Assembly (NCBI GenBank): GCA_019246375.1 | Contig: JAFAQO010000306.1 | Span: 1 to 15,763, forward strand | Direction of reading: 5' to 3' | Length of the DNA stretch: 15,763 nt | Source: Mycobacterium sp. | Lineage (GTDB): Bacteria > Actinomycetota > Actinomycetes > Mycobacteriales > Mycobacteriaceae | Part shown: positions 1-9,489 of the stretch, piece after piece | Layout of the letters: every line of letters starts with the position of its first letter | Position numbering within the stretch: position 1 is the first letter of the stretch | The notes under the pieces: model-generated | Seen by the model: the letters and a program-made list of their open reading frames with translations, nothing else | Told to the model about the DNA's origin: nothing | The model's database searches: none | Translations under genes and position numbers: made by a program

Positions 1-289
1 CCACACCGACGTGCAGCGCGAACTCGATGTCCACGATGTCGGCAGCCGGATCGGGGTCGACCAGCGTGTAGCCGCGTTGGTGCAGCTTGGTCCCGTCGGC
101 AAACCACATCCGGATCCACATCGTCGGATGCACGGGCCCGTCAGCGAGCATCCCGCCGGCATCGAAGCTCACCCGCAAATAGTGCGGACTGATTTCGCGC
201 CGACCGGTCACGGTAAGCCGGTAGTCACCGGCACGCAGCAGCTTCAGTACCGCGCCCTGCCAGCCCCGTGACGTTGGCTGTTCACTCAT
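1..289 (-). CDS. Siderophore-interacting FAD-binding protein, N-terminal part (runs off the window)
   Basis: Reading the minus strand from the ATG at 289 gives 96 uninterrupted codons up to the window edge, so the 3' part is missing. Residues 24-42 form a beta-rich segment that includes HYLRVSF. It is followed by an HPTMWIRMWF segment, then RGYT (72-75) and DIEFALHVG (87-95). R-x-Y-T followed by a strand and F-x-L-H is the flavin-binding signature of the ViuB/SIP family (FAD-binding 9), which reduces ferric siderophores in the cytoplasm to release iron. An AGGGAGAG ribosome site lies directly against the ATG. An IdeR-type iron box sits 25-43 bases upstream, so iron-repressed expression is expected. 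I recall no such gene beside Rv1254 in M. tuberculosis, where a TetR gene follows. The family call is secure enough from the N-terminus; the NAD(P)H-binding half is not visible. Confidence 0.8.
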   Translation of the reverse strand, partial: MSEQPTSRGWQGAVLKLLRAGDYRLTVTGRREISPHYLRVSFDAGGMLADGPVHPTMWIRMWFADGTKLHQRGYTLVDPDPAADIVDIEFALHVGV

Positions 290-313
290 CTCTCCCTACA
301 CCCTTCCGTCGAC

Positions 314-332
314 TTAGGACAGGGTAACCTAC
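314..332 (-). promoter_or_regulatory. IdeR iron box in the promoter of the siderophore-interacting gene
   Basis: The plus-strand sequence TTAGGACAGGGTAACCTAC matches 15 of 19 positions of the mycobacterial IdeR consensus TTAGGTTAGGCTAACCTAA, with both outer arms (TTAGG and AACCTA) intact. On the minus strand it contains TACCCT (321-326), a plausible -10 element, so bound IdeR-Fe would block transcription of the gene starting at 289. The neighbouring acyltransferase gene ends at 345 on the same strand, so the box can only serve the siderophore gene. Confidence 0.75.
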
Positions 333-344
333 CTTCGCCGGCGG

Positions 345-1477
345 CTAGGCGGTTCGCACTCGAGTGAACCGGTGCAGCAACCACGCCAGGGGAATGGTGA
401 GCACCAGCGTCACGATGAACAAGAGCACCATCGAGCCGGTGTAGACGTGGTAGCGCAGCACCTCGACCATCGCGATCTCCATCGCGATCAGGTGGATAAG
501 GAAGATCTCGTAAGAGATTTCGCCCAGCCACACCATCGGCCGGCTGGCGAGCAATCGCGCGTATAAGCCGTGGTTGCTCAGCGCGAGCGGCGCCACGGCC
601 AGCGCCGCGATGAAGGCGTAAAAGCCTGCTTTGACCAGCGCATCGACCAAGCCGGCGGGCGATGTCGTCGGCGCACCCCCGATCGGAGTGGCGACGATGA
701 AATAGCTGACGGTCGCCAGCGGGATTGCCGCGAACGCGTAGCAGCGCACACGCATCTTCTGCAGCACCGCCAACATCATGCCGGCGATGAACCAGACCAG
801 GTAGCTGGGCAGCCACACCCGAGCGCTGTTGGGCAGCCAGTCGGTGGTGTGCACCACGATCAACCACGCCGGGGTGATCAACGTCAGTCCGCCCAGCGCC
901 ACCAGCAGTCGCACCGGCTGCCATTGCCGGCATATCACTGTCAGCAGCAGGTAGGACAACAGCGGTAGCACTACGTAGAAGGCGACTTCCACTGCGAGGC
1001 TCCACATTTGGGTAAGACCCTGATGCAGATATCCCACGTAGTTGCCGGTGTAGGTCTGCGTCAGCGTCAGGTTGCGCAACAGCCCCACCCAGGTGTGCCC
1101 GGGGTTCGGCCGTGCGGTGCGGTACTGGTAAATCAGGTAGGCCGCCAGCACGGTGACCGTGTAGGCCGGCATGATGCGCCGAACCCGGTGCCGGGCATAG
1201 CGGCTCACCGATGGCGGCGCGCTGCCCGTGGCGGCGGCTTTCACCCATGGGCGGAACAGCAGGAATCCCGACAGCACGAAAAATATCGGCACTCCGATCT
1301 CCAGCCGGGAACAGAGCAGGCCGAAATAGCCGTGGGTGTATTTGCCGGTGGTGTAGGCCGCGTGGGTGCCCATCACGAGGAGTGCGGCGACTGCGCGGAT
1401 ACCGGTCAGTGATGCGACCCGGTCGACTCCAGAGACCTGTTCGAGCCCACCTTGTTCCGTGGTGGTTTCGGGCAGGG

Positions 1478-1481
<4 letters not shown>
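345..1481 (-). CDS. Acyltransferase 3 family integral membrane protein (Rv1254-like)
   Basis: The 378-aa protein belongs to the acyltransferase-3 (OafA/NolL-type) family, which moves acyl groups from a cytoplasmic donor onto extracytoplasmic sugars or lipids. The family signature is clear: LTGIRAVAALLVMGTH (25-40) carries the Arg (29) and His (40) needed for catalysis, and IFFVLSGFLLFRPW (66-79) follows. RHRVRRIMPAY (97-107) is the conserved Arg-rich loop after the second helix. Roughly ten hydrophobic segments fill the rest. The start ATG (1479-1481) overlaps the TGA of the deaD gene as ATGA, which fixes the start and implies translational coupling. The M. tuberculosis counterpart is about the same size and also lies next to deaD. 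The acceptor cannot be read from the sequence; mycobacterial relatives modify envelope glycans or glycolipids. Confidence 0.88.
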
Positions 1482-3181
<1,700 letters not shown>

Positions 3182-3190
3182 CGCATATGA

Positions 3191-3196
3191 AGTTTA
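3191..3196 (-). promoter_or_regulatory. Candidate -10 element of deaD
   Basis: On the minus strand TAAACT fits the mycobacterial SigA -10 pattern TANNNT. It ends nine bases before the deaD ATG, so transcription would start within a few bases of the start codon. No good ribosome site is present. A short perfect inverted repeat lies just upstream in the -35 region (3210-3226). Confidence 0.4.
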
Positions 3197-3209
3197 GTGG
3201 CGATCGCGA

Positions 3210-3226
3210 GCTCGGCGTCGCCGAGC
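3210..3226. repeat. Perfect inverted repeat between deaD and lprE
   Basis: GCTCGGC (3210-3216) and GCCGAGC (3220-3226) are perfect inverted copies separated by three bases. The repeat covers the expected -35 region of the candidate deaD promoter, in the 133-base gap between the divergent deaD and lprE genes. It could be an operator or a tight hairpin; GC-rich DNA yields such repeats by chance fairly often. Confidence 0.4.
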
Positions 3227-3314
3227 GCGGCGGGTCGCCACCATTGAACCAGTGGCAGCGAACGACAAGACAGGTGAGGGCCGCCCGGCCGCGCCTGCCA
3301 CACTCTCCGACTCG

Positions 3315-3917
3315 ATGACGGTACGGTGCTGCGATGTGTGGTGGCTAACCCGCCGGTTTCGGACGTTGACATGGGCGGCCGTCGGCGCACTGGTGGTCAC
3401 GGTGCCCAGTGGCTGCGGGTCGGGCGATTCGACCGTCGCGAAGACGCCGCAGCCCGCGTCGACCCGTCCGGCTGGCACCACCAGCAAGCCGGGCCCACCC
3501 GCCCCGGTCGCTGCCCCCACCAGCAGCACGCCTGCGCCGGCCGATCCGTGCGCGATCGATCTGGCCGCGCCGACGATCGCCAGAGCGGTCTCCGACTTGC
3601 CTCGCGATCCGCGTAGCCAGCAGCCCTGGAACCCCGAACCGCTCGGCGGCAATTACAACGAATGCGCCCAACTGTCGGCCGTGATCGTTAAGGCCAACAC
3701 CAATGCTGACAAGCCCAATACTCGGGCGGTGCTGTTTCACCTCGGCAAGTACATCACGCAAGGGGCACCCGACACTTTCGGGTTCAACGGGATCGATACG
3801 TCACAGTGCACCGGCGACACGGTGGCGTTGACGTACCCCACGGGCGTCGGCTTGGCGAGCGTGGTGAAGTTCCACTGGAACGGCAATGGAGTCGAGCTCA
3901 TCGGTAACAGCGACTGA
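3315..3917 (+). CDS. lprE: Lipoprotein LprE
   Basis: This is a predicted lipid-anchored secreted protein of 200 aa, close in length to M. tuberculosis LprE. A basic stretch (TRRFR, 12-16) and a hydrophobic core (LTWAAVGALVVTV, about 18-30) lead to the lipobox PSGC, with lipidated Cys34. A Pro/Ala/Ser/Thr-rich linker (about 40-75) precedes the conserved domain, which contains DPCAIDLA, RDPRSQQPWNPEPLGGNYNE, CAQLSAV and DTSQCTGDTVALTYP. These match LprE nearly word for word from memory. The three remaining cysteines may form a disulfide. Proline at lipobox -3 is atypical; M. tuberculosis has leucine. The ATG at 3315 was chosen because it gives the expected length. A GTG at 3336, eight bases after a TACGGT -10-like element, would give a compact 27-residue signal and is a serious alternative. 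A GTG at 3252 is less likely. Its molecular function is unknown. Confidence 0.85.
   Translation: MTVRCCDVWWLTRRFRTLTWAAVGALVVTVPSGCGSGDSTVAKTPQPASTRPAGTTSKPGPPAPVAAPTSSTPAPADPCAIDLAAPTIARAVSDLPRDPRSQQPWNPEPLGGNYNECAQLSAVIVKANTNADKPNTRAVLFHLGKYITQGAPDTFGFNGIDTSQCTGDTVALTYPTGVGLASVVKFHWNGNGVELIGNSD
3322..3327 (+). promoter_or_regulatory. Possible -10 element for a leaderless lprE transcript from GTG 3336
   Basis: TACGGT fits TANNNT and is followed by eight bases and an in-frame GTG at 3336. If it is used, lprE starts at 3336 with no leader, and the ATG at 3315 is upstream of the transcript. No Shine-Dalgarno sequence supports either start. Confidence 0.25.
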
Positions 3918-3922
3918 GCGAT

Positions 3923-3957
3923 CCGACAGGCCGAGCGAAGCCGCCGGACCTTGTCGG
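3923..3957 (+). terminator. GC-rich hairpin after lprE, possible terminator
   Basis: CCGACA+GG (3923-3930) can pair with CC+T+TGTCGG (3949-3957), giving eight base pairs with one bulged base and an 18-base loop. It starts six bases after the lprE stop. There is no U-tract, so it would be a non-canonical mycobacterial terminator at best. It precedes the candidate helicase promoter, which fits lprE and the helicase being separate units. Confidence 0.35.
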
Positions 3958-3967
3958 TGCAGGCACT

Positions 3968-3973
3968 TACAGT
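3968..3973 (+). promoter_or_regulatory. Candidate -10 element giving a leaderless helicase transcript
   Basis: TACAGT fits TANNNT and is exactly seven bases from the GTG at 3981. That is the spacing expected when the start codon is also the transcription start. No ribosome site precedes the GTG, which supports a leaderless start over the TTG at 3951 or GTG at 3957. Confidence 0.45.
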
Positions 3974-3980
3974 TGCTGCT

Positions 3981-6900
3981 GTGTTCGTCACCGGCGACAG
4001 CATCATCTACAGCGCATCCGACCTCGCGGCCGCGTCGCAATGCGAATACGCCCTATTGCGGCACTTCGACGCGAGACTGGGGTGGGCTGCTGATGTCACT
4101 GTTGACGACGACCTGCTGGTCCGCACCGCCGCTCTCGGCGATGAGCACGAACAACGTCGACTCGACCAACTCCGGAAGGAATTCGGCGGCGAGGTCGCCG
4201 TCATCGGCCGCCCGGCATATACCGTCGCCAGTCTGACCGCCGCCGCCGAGGCGACCCAGCGGGCCATCGCCGACGGTGTCCCGGTGGTGTATCAAGCCGC
4301 GATGTTCGACGGCCGCTTCCTCGGGTTCGCCGACTTCCTCATCCGTGAGGGCGAGCGATACCAGGTCGCCGACACCAAACTGGCCCGCTCGGCCAAGGTC
4401 ACCGCGCTGCTGCAGCTGGCGGCCTACGCGGACACGCTGGCGCGCTCGGGCGTGTCGGTGGCGCCGGAGGCCGAGCTGATCCTCGGCGACGGCGCCGTCG
4501 CGCACTACCGCGTCGACGAGTTGGTCCCGGTCTACCGCTCGCAACGCGCGAGGCTCCAGCAGCTTCTCGACGACCACTATGCGGGTGGCACTCCGGTGCG
4601 CTGGGAGGACGAGGAGGTCCACGCCTGTTTCCGCTGCCCACAGTGTCATGAACAGGTATGCGCGACCGATGATTTGCTCCTGGTCGCGGGTATGCGGGTA
4701 AGCCAGCGAGCCAAACTGCTCGACGCGGGCATCAGCACGGTCGCTGAACTGGCCGAACGCGCCGAGCCGGTGACCGACCTTGCCCCACGTATTCTCAACA
4801 AGCTGACCGCGCAGGCCAAACTGCAGGTACTCGAGCGCAATACCGGCATTCCGCGGTTCGAGGTCGCCGACCCGCAGCCGCTCGCGCTGTTGCCCGACCC
4901 CGACGAGGGAGATCTGTTCTTCGACTTCGAAGGTGATCCGCTGTGGACTGACGACGGCAGTCAGTGGGGCCTGGAGTATCTGTTCGGCGTCCTGGAAGCC
5001 GGGCCGAAGGGGGCTTTCCGTCCGCTGTGGGCGCATAACCGGGTCGAGGAGCGCAAAGCGTTGACCGACTTTCTGGCGCTGGTGGCCAAGCGCCGCAAGC
5101 GTCACTCGAACATGCACATCTACCACTACGCGGCCTACGAGAAGACCGCATTGCTGCGGCTCGCCGGACGCTACGGCGTCGGCGAAGACGACGTCGACGA
5201 CTTGCTGCGCAGTGGGACGCTGGTCGACCTGTATCCGATTGTGCGCAAAGCCATTCGGGTAGGCGCCCAGTCGTTCAGTTTAAAGGCGCTGGAGCCGCTG
5301 TTCATGGGCACCGAGCTGCGTTCTGGTGACGTCACCACCGCCGCGGATTCGATCAGCCAGTACGCCCGGTTCTGCGAGCTGCGTGCCGAGTCCCGTTGCG
5401 ATGAGGCCGGGACCGTGCTCAAAGAGATCGAGGACTATAACCACTACGACTGCCGGTCCACTCGCGCGCTGCGCGACTGGTTGCTGATGCGGGCTTTCGA
5501 ATGCGGCATCACACCGCTTGGTGCCCAACCAGTTTCGGATGGCGACAGCGTCGAACCACGGGACCCGGTCGCGGTGACCCTGGCGAACTTTGCCGGCGAC
5601 GCCGCCGTCGGCGACCGCTCACCAGAGCAGGCGGCGGTTGCCCTGGTGGCTGCCGCGCGGGGGTATCACCGGCGCGAGGACAAGCCGTTTTGGTGGGCCC
5701 ACTTTGACCGGCTGAACTATCCCATCGAGGAATGGGCCGACAACACAGACGTTTTCATCGTCAACGATGCTTCGGTGACGGTTGACTGGCACAAGCCGCC
5801 GCGCGCGCGTAAGCCGCAGCGACGGCTCCGGCTGACCGGCGAGCTGGCGCGCGGAGAGCTCAAGTCAGCCGTATTCGCACTCTATGAGCCGCCGGCTCCT
5901 GCAGGCATGGCCGACAATCCGGATCGTCGGGCGGCCGGCCACGCCGAGGTCGTGGGCGCCAACGATCCCGCGGTAGCCACCGAAGTGGTTGTCTTGGAAC
6001 GAACAGCCCGAGGCGACAGCACCTTCGATCAGTTGCCGTTCGCCCTCACGCCGGGGCCGCCCATCGGGACGACGAAGTTGCGCGATTCGATCGAGTCGAC
6101 CGCTGCCGATGTCGCTGCTGCGCTGCCGCAACTCCCCCGCACCGCCGTCTTCGACATCCTGCTGCGCCGCCCACCGCGGACTCGCAGCGGCGCATCGCTG
6201 CCGCGCGGCGCTGACACTGCTGTGGACATCACCACGGCGCTGCTGGACCTCGATGCCTCGTACCTGGCGGTGCACGGACCGCCCGGTACCGGCAAGACGT
6301 ACACCGCCGCGCGGGTTATCACCGATCTCGTCGCCACACACGCATGGCGGATCGGTGTCGTCGCACAGTCGCACGCTGTGGTGGAAAATGTGTTCGACTG
6401 CGCGATCTCCGTTGGAATCGATGGGCAGCGGGTCGCGAAAAAGCGCCACGACCGCGACAACCCGCAGTGGCGCGAGATCGACGAGAACGAATACGCCGGA
6501 TTCATTACCGATACCGCGGGATGCGTTATCGGCGGAACCGCATGGGATTTCGCCAACAGCAATCGGGTACCGCCGGGCAGCCTAGACCTGTTGGTGATCG
6601 ACGAGGCCGGCCAGTTCTGTTTGGCCAACACCATCGCCGTGGCTCGCGCGGCCAGAAACTTGTTGCTGCTAGGGGATCCGCAACAGTTGCCCCAGGTCAG
6701 TCAGGGCACTCATCCCGAACCGGTCGACACCTCCGCGCTCGGTTGGCTGCTCGACGGTCAGCGCACATTGCCGGCGGAACGCGGCTTCTTCCTGGACCGT
6801 TCATACCGAATGCATCCCGCGGTCTGTGCCGCCGTGTCGAGGTTGTGCTACGAGGGCCGACTGCATTCCCACACCGAACGCACCGCAGCGCGTCACCTAG

Positions 6901-7397
6901 ACGGGTGCGCGCCTGGTGTTCACGTACTTCCGGTTCACCACGCGGGCAACTCGACCGACAGCCCCGAGGAAGCCGACGCCATAGTCGGCGAGATTAAGCA
7001 GTTGCTCGGCTCGTCATGGACGGACGAACATGGCACGCGACCGTTGAATACCGCCGATGTCCTGGTGCTGGCACCGTACAACGCACAGGTCGTGTTGCTG
7101 CGTGAGCGGCTGAAAGCCGTCGGACTCGGTGCGGTGCGGGTCGGCACCGTCGACAAGTTCCAGGGCACCCAGGCGCCTGTCGTCTTGGTCTCGATGACCG
7201 CGTCTTCGATCGACGAATTACCGCGCGGAATTGCTTTTCTGCTCAATCGCAACCGGTTGAACGTGGCCGTCAGCCGGGCGCAGTACGCGGCGGTGATCGT
7301 GCGTTCGGAGATGCTCACTGAATACTTGCCTGCCACACCCGCGGGGCTGGTGGATTTGGGCGCCTTCCTGGCGCTGACGTCTTCCGGCACACCGTAA
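3981..7397 (+). CDS. RecB-like nuclease / DEDD-like exonuclease / SF1 Dna2-like helicase fusion (TM0106 family; Rv1251c-like)
   Basis: This 1138-aa protein looks like a DNA-processing enzyme with three modules. (1) An N-terminal RecB-like nuclease has ADFLI followed by VADTK (129-133; D131, K133) and LLQLAAYA. It is followed by four clustered cysteines (216, 219, 222, 227), with an upstream Cys21, resembling the Fe-S ligands of AddB/Cas4-type nucleases, and then an HhH-like segment. (2) An RNase H-fold exonuclease-like domain has FFDFEGDP (D315, E317), a YHYAAYEK segment and YNHYDC (486-491). (3) A C-terminal Upf1/Dna2-type SF1 helicase has Walker A GPPGTGKT (766-773), DEAG (874-877), GDPQQLP (898-904), YRMHP (942-946), VDKFQG (1057-1062) and LNVAVSRA (1093-1100). 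GTG 3981 was chosen because it matches the M. tuberculosis start and length, and a -10-like element lies seven bases upstream. A repair or end-processing role is inferred, not shown. Confidence 0.88.
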   Translation: MFVTGDSIIYSASDLAAASQCEYALLRHFDARLGWAADVTVDDDLLVRTAALGDEHEQRRLDQLRKEFGGEVAVIGRPAYTVASLTAAAEATQRAIADGVPVVYQAAMFDGRFLGFADFLIREGERYQVADTKLARSAKVTALLQLAAYADTLARSGVSVAPEAELILGDGAVAHYRVDELVPVYRSQRARLQQLLDDHYAGGTPVRWEDEEVHACFRCPQCHEQVCATDDLLLVAGMRVSQRAKLLDAGISTVAELAERAEPVTDLAPRILNKLTAQAKLQVLERNTGIPRFEVADPQPLALLPDPDEGDLFFDFEGDPLWTDDGSQWGLEYLFGVLEAGPKGAFRPLWAHNRVEERKALTDFLALVAKRRKRHSNMHIYHYAAYEKTALLRLAGRYGVGEDDVDDLLRSGTLVDLYPIVRKAIRVGAQSFSLKALEPLFMGTELRSGDVTTAADSISQYARFCELRAESRCDEAGTVLKEIEDYNHYDCRSTRALRDWLLMRAFECGITPLGAQPVSDGDSVEPRDPVAVTLANFAGDAAVGDRSPEQAAVALVAAARGYHRREDKPFWWAHFDRLNYPIEEWADNTDVFIVNDASVTVDWHKPPRARKPQRRLRLTGELARGELKSAVFALYEPPAPAGMADNPDRRAAGHAEVVGANDPAVATEVVVLERTARGDSTFDQLPFALTPGPPIGTTKLRDSIESTAADVAAALPQLPRTAVFDILLRRPPRTRSGASLPRGADTAVDITTALLDLDASYLAVHGPPGTGKTYTAARVITDLVATHAWRIGVVAQSHAVVENVFDCAISVGIDGQRVAKKRHDRDNPQWREIDENEYAGFITDTAGCVIGGTAWDFANSNRVPPGSLDLLVIDEAGQFCLANTIAVARAARNLLLLGDPQQLPQVSQGTHPEPVDTSALGWLLDGQRTLPAERGFFLDRSYRMHPAVCAAVSRLCYEGRLHSHTERTAARHLDGCAPGVHVLPVHHAGNSTDSPEEADAIVGEIKQLLGSSWTDEHGTRPLNTADVLVLAPYNAQVVLLRERLKAVGLGAVRVGTVDKFQGTQAPVVLVSMTASSIDELPRGIAFLLNRNRLNVAVSRAQYAAVIVRSEMLTEYLPATPAGLVDLGAFLALTSSGTP

Positions 7398-7414
7398 GCG
7401 ATGCCGGGCGGTCC

Positions 7415-7578
7415 CTAGTCGTCGCGGAATGAATGACGGCCGTAGCTGCCTTGGTCGTCGGGATCGGCACGGTGATGCGCTTTGGGCAGCGGCTCGGAAG
7501 TCGGCAAGCGCGACCGGATCATCTCGGTCGAATCGTTGAAACCGCCCCGGTACCTGAATAAGTCGTGGTCGGCGCCCC
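7415..7578 (-). other. Out-of-frame coding tail of the MFS exporter (probable frameshift)
   Basis: Downstream of about 7578 the minus strand carries a hydrophilic, GC3-rich reading frame ending at a TAG at 7415-7417. Its composition ([28 protein letters not shown], then SYGRHSFRDD) resembles the charged cytoplasmic tail of mycobacterial MFS exporters. It is one frame away from the exporter, which instead ends at 7519 with an unremarkable Thr/Gly-rich stretch. Adding one base to the CCCC run (7575-7578) joins the frames into a protein of about 564 aa, nearer the size I recall for Rv1250. The cause may be a sequencing error or a true mutation. Confidence 0.5.
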
Positions 7579-9108
7579 ACCCGCGCCGACGGGCCGGCGA
7601 ACACGCGCCGAATTGATGAAGCCGACCATGAACAGCGCGGCGCCCACGCCGAATAGCGACACAAACGCCGGCAGCAGCATCGACTGCGACATCGCGGCGG
7701 CGAACGGCTCGCGCATGAATTCCGGCAATTGCAGCGCAGTGCCCTCGGGACTCTTGGGATGGCTTCCTCCTGGCATCGGCGGCATCTTCGCGCTGACCCG
7801 CGATGTCATGAACGCGGCCATACCCGAGCTGCCGAGCACAGCGCCGACCTGCCGGGTGGCGTTGTACACACCAGAACTGGCGCCGGCCAGATGTGGCGGC
7901 AAGTTGCGGGTGGCGGTGGCGGTAAGCGGCGACCACACGAATGCCATTCCGACGCCCATCACGGTGAACGGCAACACCAGCCGCCAGATCGGCGTGGACG
8001 GGGTCATCTCGATCGAAAGCCACGTCAACGCGATCGACACCACCGAAAAGCCGAAACCGATCACTGGCCGCGGGTGCGACCTGTCGACGATCCTGCCGAC
8101 GATCGGTGCGAGCAGACCGCTGACAATCGCCATCGGCGCGGTCAGCAGCGCCGAACGCGTCGGCGACAGGTCGCATACCGCCTGCGCATAGAACATCAGC
8201 GGCAGCACCATTGCCGTCGCTGCGAAACCAATGACGGCGACGCCAACGCTGGACAGGCTGAAGTCCCGGTCCCGAAAAATATTCAGCGGAATCAGCGGCT
8301 CTTCGTTGTTGATCGACTGCCAGTAGACGAACCCGGCCATGAAGCCGATTCCCGCGACGAGTACCGCCCAAATCCATGGCTCCCAGCCGCCGGACTGCCC
8401 CTCTTGCAGGGCGAAGACGACCAAGAACATGCCTATCGCGGACAGCGCCACGCCAACCAGGTCGAACCGGTGCTTGTGGGTGGGCATTACGGGGACCAAC
8501 CACACCGCCAGTGCCAGCCCGACCATGCCAATCGGGACATTGATAAAAAAGATCCACTCCCACCCCAGCCCATCGACCAGCACACCACCGGTAAGCGGCC
8601 CCACCAGCGTTGCCACACCGGCGGTAGCGCCCCACAGGCTGACCGCCACGCCGCGGCGCTCAGGTGGGAAGATCCGGGTGATCGTGGTCAGGGTCTGCGG
8701 GGTCAGCAGCGCGGCACCGATGCCCTGCACCACACGTGCCGTGATCAGTATTTCGATGCTGCCGGACAAGCCGCACCACAGCGATGCGACGGTGAACACC
8801 GCCAATCCGACCAAGTAGAGATTTCTCGGGCCGAACCGGTCACCGAGCCGACCCGCCACCAGCAGCGGCACCGCGTAGGCCAGCAAATAGGCGCTGGTCA
8901 CCCAGATGACCGTGTCGTAGCCAGTGTCGAGCTTGGTCATGATGCTGGGATTGGCGACCGCGACGATGGTGGAGTCGAGCAAGATCATGAAGAAGCCGAC
9001 CATCATGGCCCACAGCGCGTACCAGGGGTTCATTTGCTTCCCGCGCCTTGGCGCAGTGGCGCTTCGGACGCCCGCGGCGGCTCCCGCGCGAGTCATCGCC
9101 GTATCCAT
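7519..9108 (-). CDS. MFS drug exporter, DHA2 (EmrB/QacA) family, 14 transmembrane helices (Rv1250-like)
   Basis: As read, this is a 529-aa inner-membrane proton-driven exporter. Family motifs are clear: [11 protein letters not shown] (44-54, motif D1), [10 protein letters not shown] (86-95, motif A), an Arg-containing LITARVVQG (121-129, motif B) and [16 protein letters not shown] (160-175, motif C of antiporters). [12 protein letters not shown] (183-194) is typical of 14-helix DHA2 pumps. The ATG at 9108 follows GAGGTGGGG (9111-9119), a good ribosome site. The open frame continues upstream to 9498, but that part looks non-coding. It converges on the helicase gene and diverges from the EcsC-like gene. 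The last ~20 codons look shifted, since another frame from 7578 to 7415 encodes a more credible tail. The substrate is unknown; the transmembrane part is intact, so transport is probably not lost. Confidence 0.87.
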   Translation of the reverse strand: MDTAMTRAGAAAGVRSATAPRRGKQMNPWYALWAMMVGFFMILLDSTIVAVANPSIMTKLDTGYDTVIWVTSAYLLAYAVPLLVAGRLGDRFGPRNLYLVGLAVFTVASLWCGLSGSIEILITARVVQGIGAALLTPQTLTTITRIFPPERRGVAVSLWGATAGVATLVGPLTGGVLVDGLGWEWIFFINVPIGMVGLALAVWLVPVMPTHKHRFDLVGVALSAIGMFLVVFALQEGQSGGWEPWIWAVLVAGIGFMAGFVYWQSINNEEPLIPLNIFRDRDFSLSSVGVAVIGFAATAMVLPLMFYAQAVCDLSPTRSALLTAPMAIVSGLLAPIVGRIVDRSHPRPVIGFGFSVVSIALTWLSIEMTPSTPIWRLVLPFTVMGVGMAFVWSPLTATATRNLPPHLAGASSGVYNATRQVGAVLGSSGMAAFMTSRVSAKMPPMPGGSHPKSPEGTALQLPEFMREPFAAAMSQSMLLPAFVSLFGVGAALFMVGFINSARVRRPVGAGGAPTTTYSGTGAVSTIRPR

Positions 9109-9489
9109 TTCCCCACCTCGCTTCGGCTTTCCACGATGCTGTCCGATCGCGCACCATCTCGCCACTGCAGGGCATGTTCGACAAGTCTCTGCAAAATCTC
9201 GTAGCCCCGCGTGGAACGCACCCGCAGCAGCGCCAACACACCGAGATACCCAGCGATGTCCGTCGGTACGCCATCGGTGATCCGTCCTGTCCGCGGTCTG
9301 TTCGCCTAAATTGTGCGGAGTGGAGTAATCGGCTCGACGCCACGGGCCGACGTACGTCATGACAAATCCGCACAGCCCGGCACCGGTGCTGTCGGCAGTA
9401 CCGTTGGTTGCGGCAGCGTTAGCCTGAAGACCAGCGGATACCTTTGGCAACCACGCGGGCCGGGTATCCGCCCGAGAAGGAGCTGGACC
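9109..9489. other. Intergenic region between divergent MFS and EcsC-like genes
   Basis: These 381 bases separate two divergent starts. They hold the exporter ribosome site (9111-9119), a 48-codon minus-strand reading frame from GTG 9239 to TGA 9093 that overlaps the exporter start, an inverted repeat (9434-9471) and the EcsC-like ribosome site (9477-9482). Codon composition gives no convincing additional gene on either strand. No convincing -10/-35 pair for either gene could be chosen by eye. Confidence 0.5.
9434..9471 (+). repeat. 9-bp inverted repeat in the leader of the EcsC-like gene
   Basis: GCGGATACC (9434-9442) and GGTATCCGC (9463-9471) are perfect inverted copies separated by 20 bases, with one further possible U-G pair inside. 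The right arm ends five bases before the AAGGAG ribosome site at 9477. The repeat could be an RNA hairpin next to the ribosome site or a two-arm operator. Confidence 0.45.

Noticed and set aside
3252..3314. Upstream GTG start for LprE at 3252
   Set aside because: It adds 21 polar residues before the signal peptide and has no ribosome site; starts at 3315 or 3336 give a normal lipoprotein signal.
4053..5126. 357-codon minus-strand frame inside the helicase gene
   Set aside because: Antisense shadow; the plus strand carries conserved nuclease and exonuclease motifs throughout.
3981..7397. Nuclease-helicase as part of a phage-defence island
   Set aside because: A counterpart with the same neighbours exists in M. 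tuberculosis, and there are no partner defence genes, integrase or composition change. It looks like a core gene.
7729..9204. 491-codon plus-strand frame opposite the MFS gene
   Set aside because: Composition is rich in His, Arg, Gln and Asp with no domain; it is the antisense of a long GC-rich gene.
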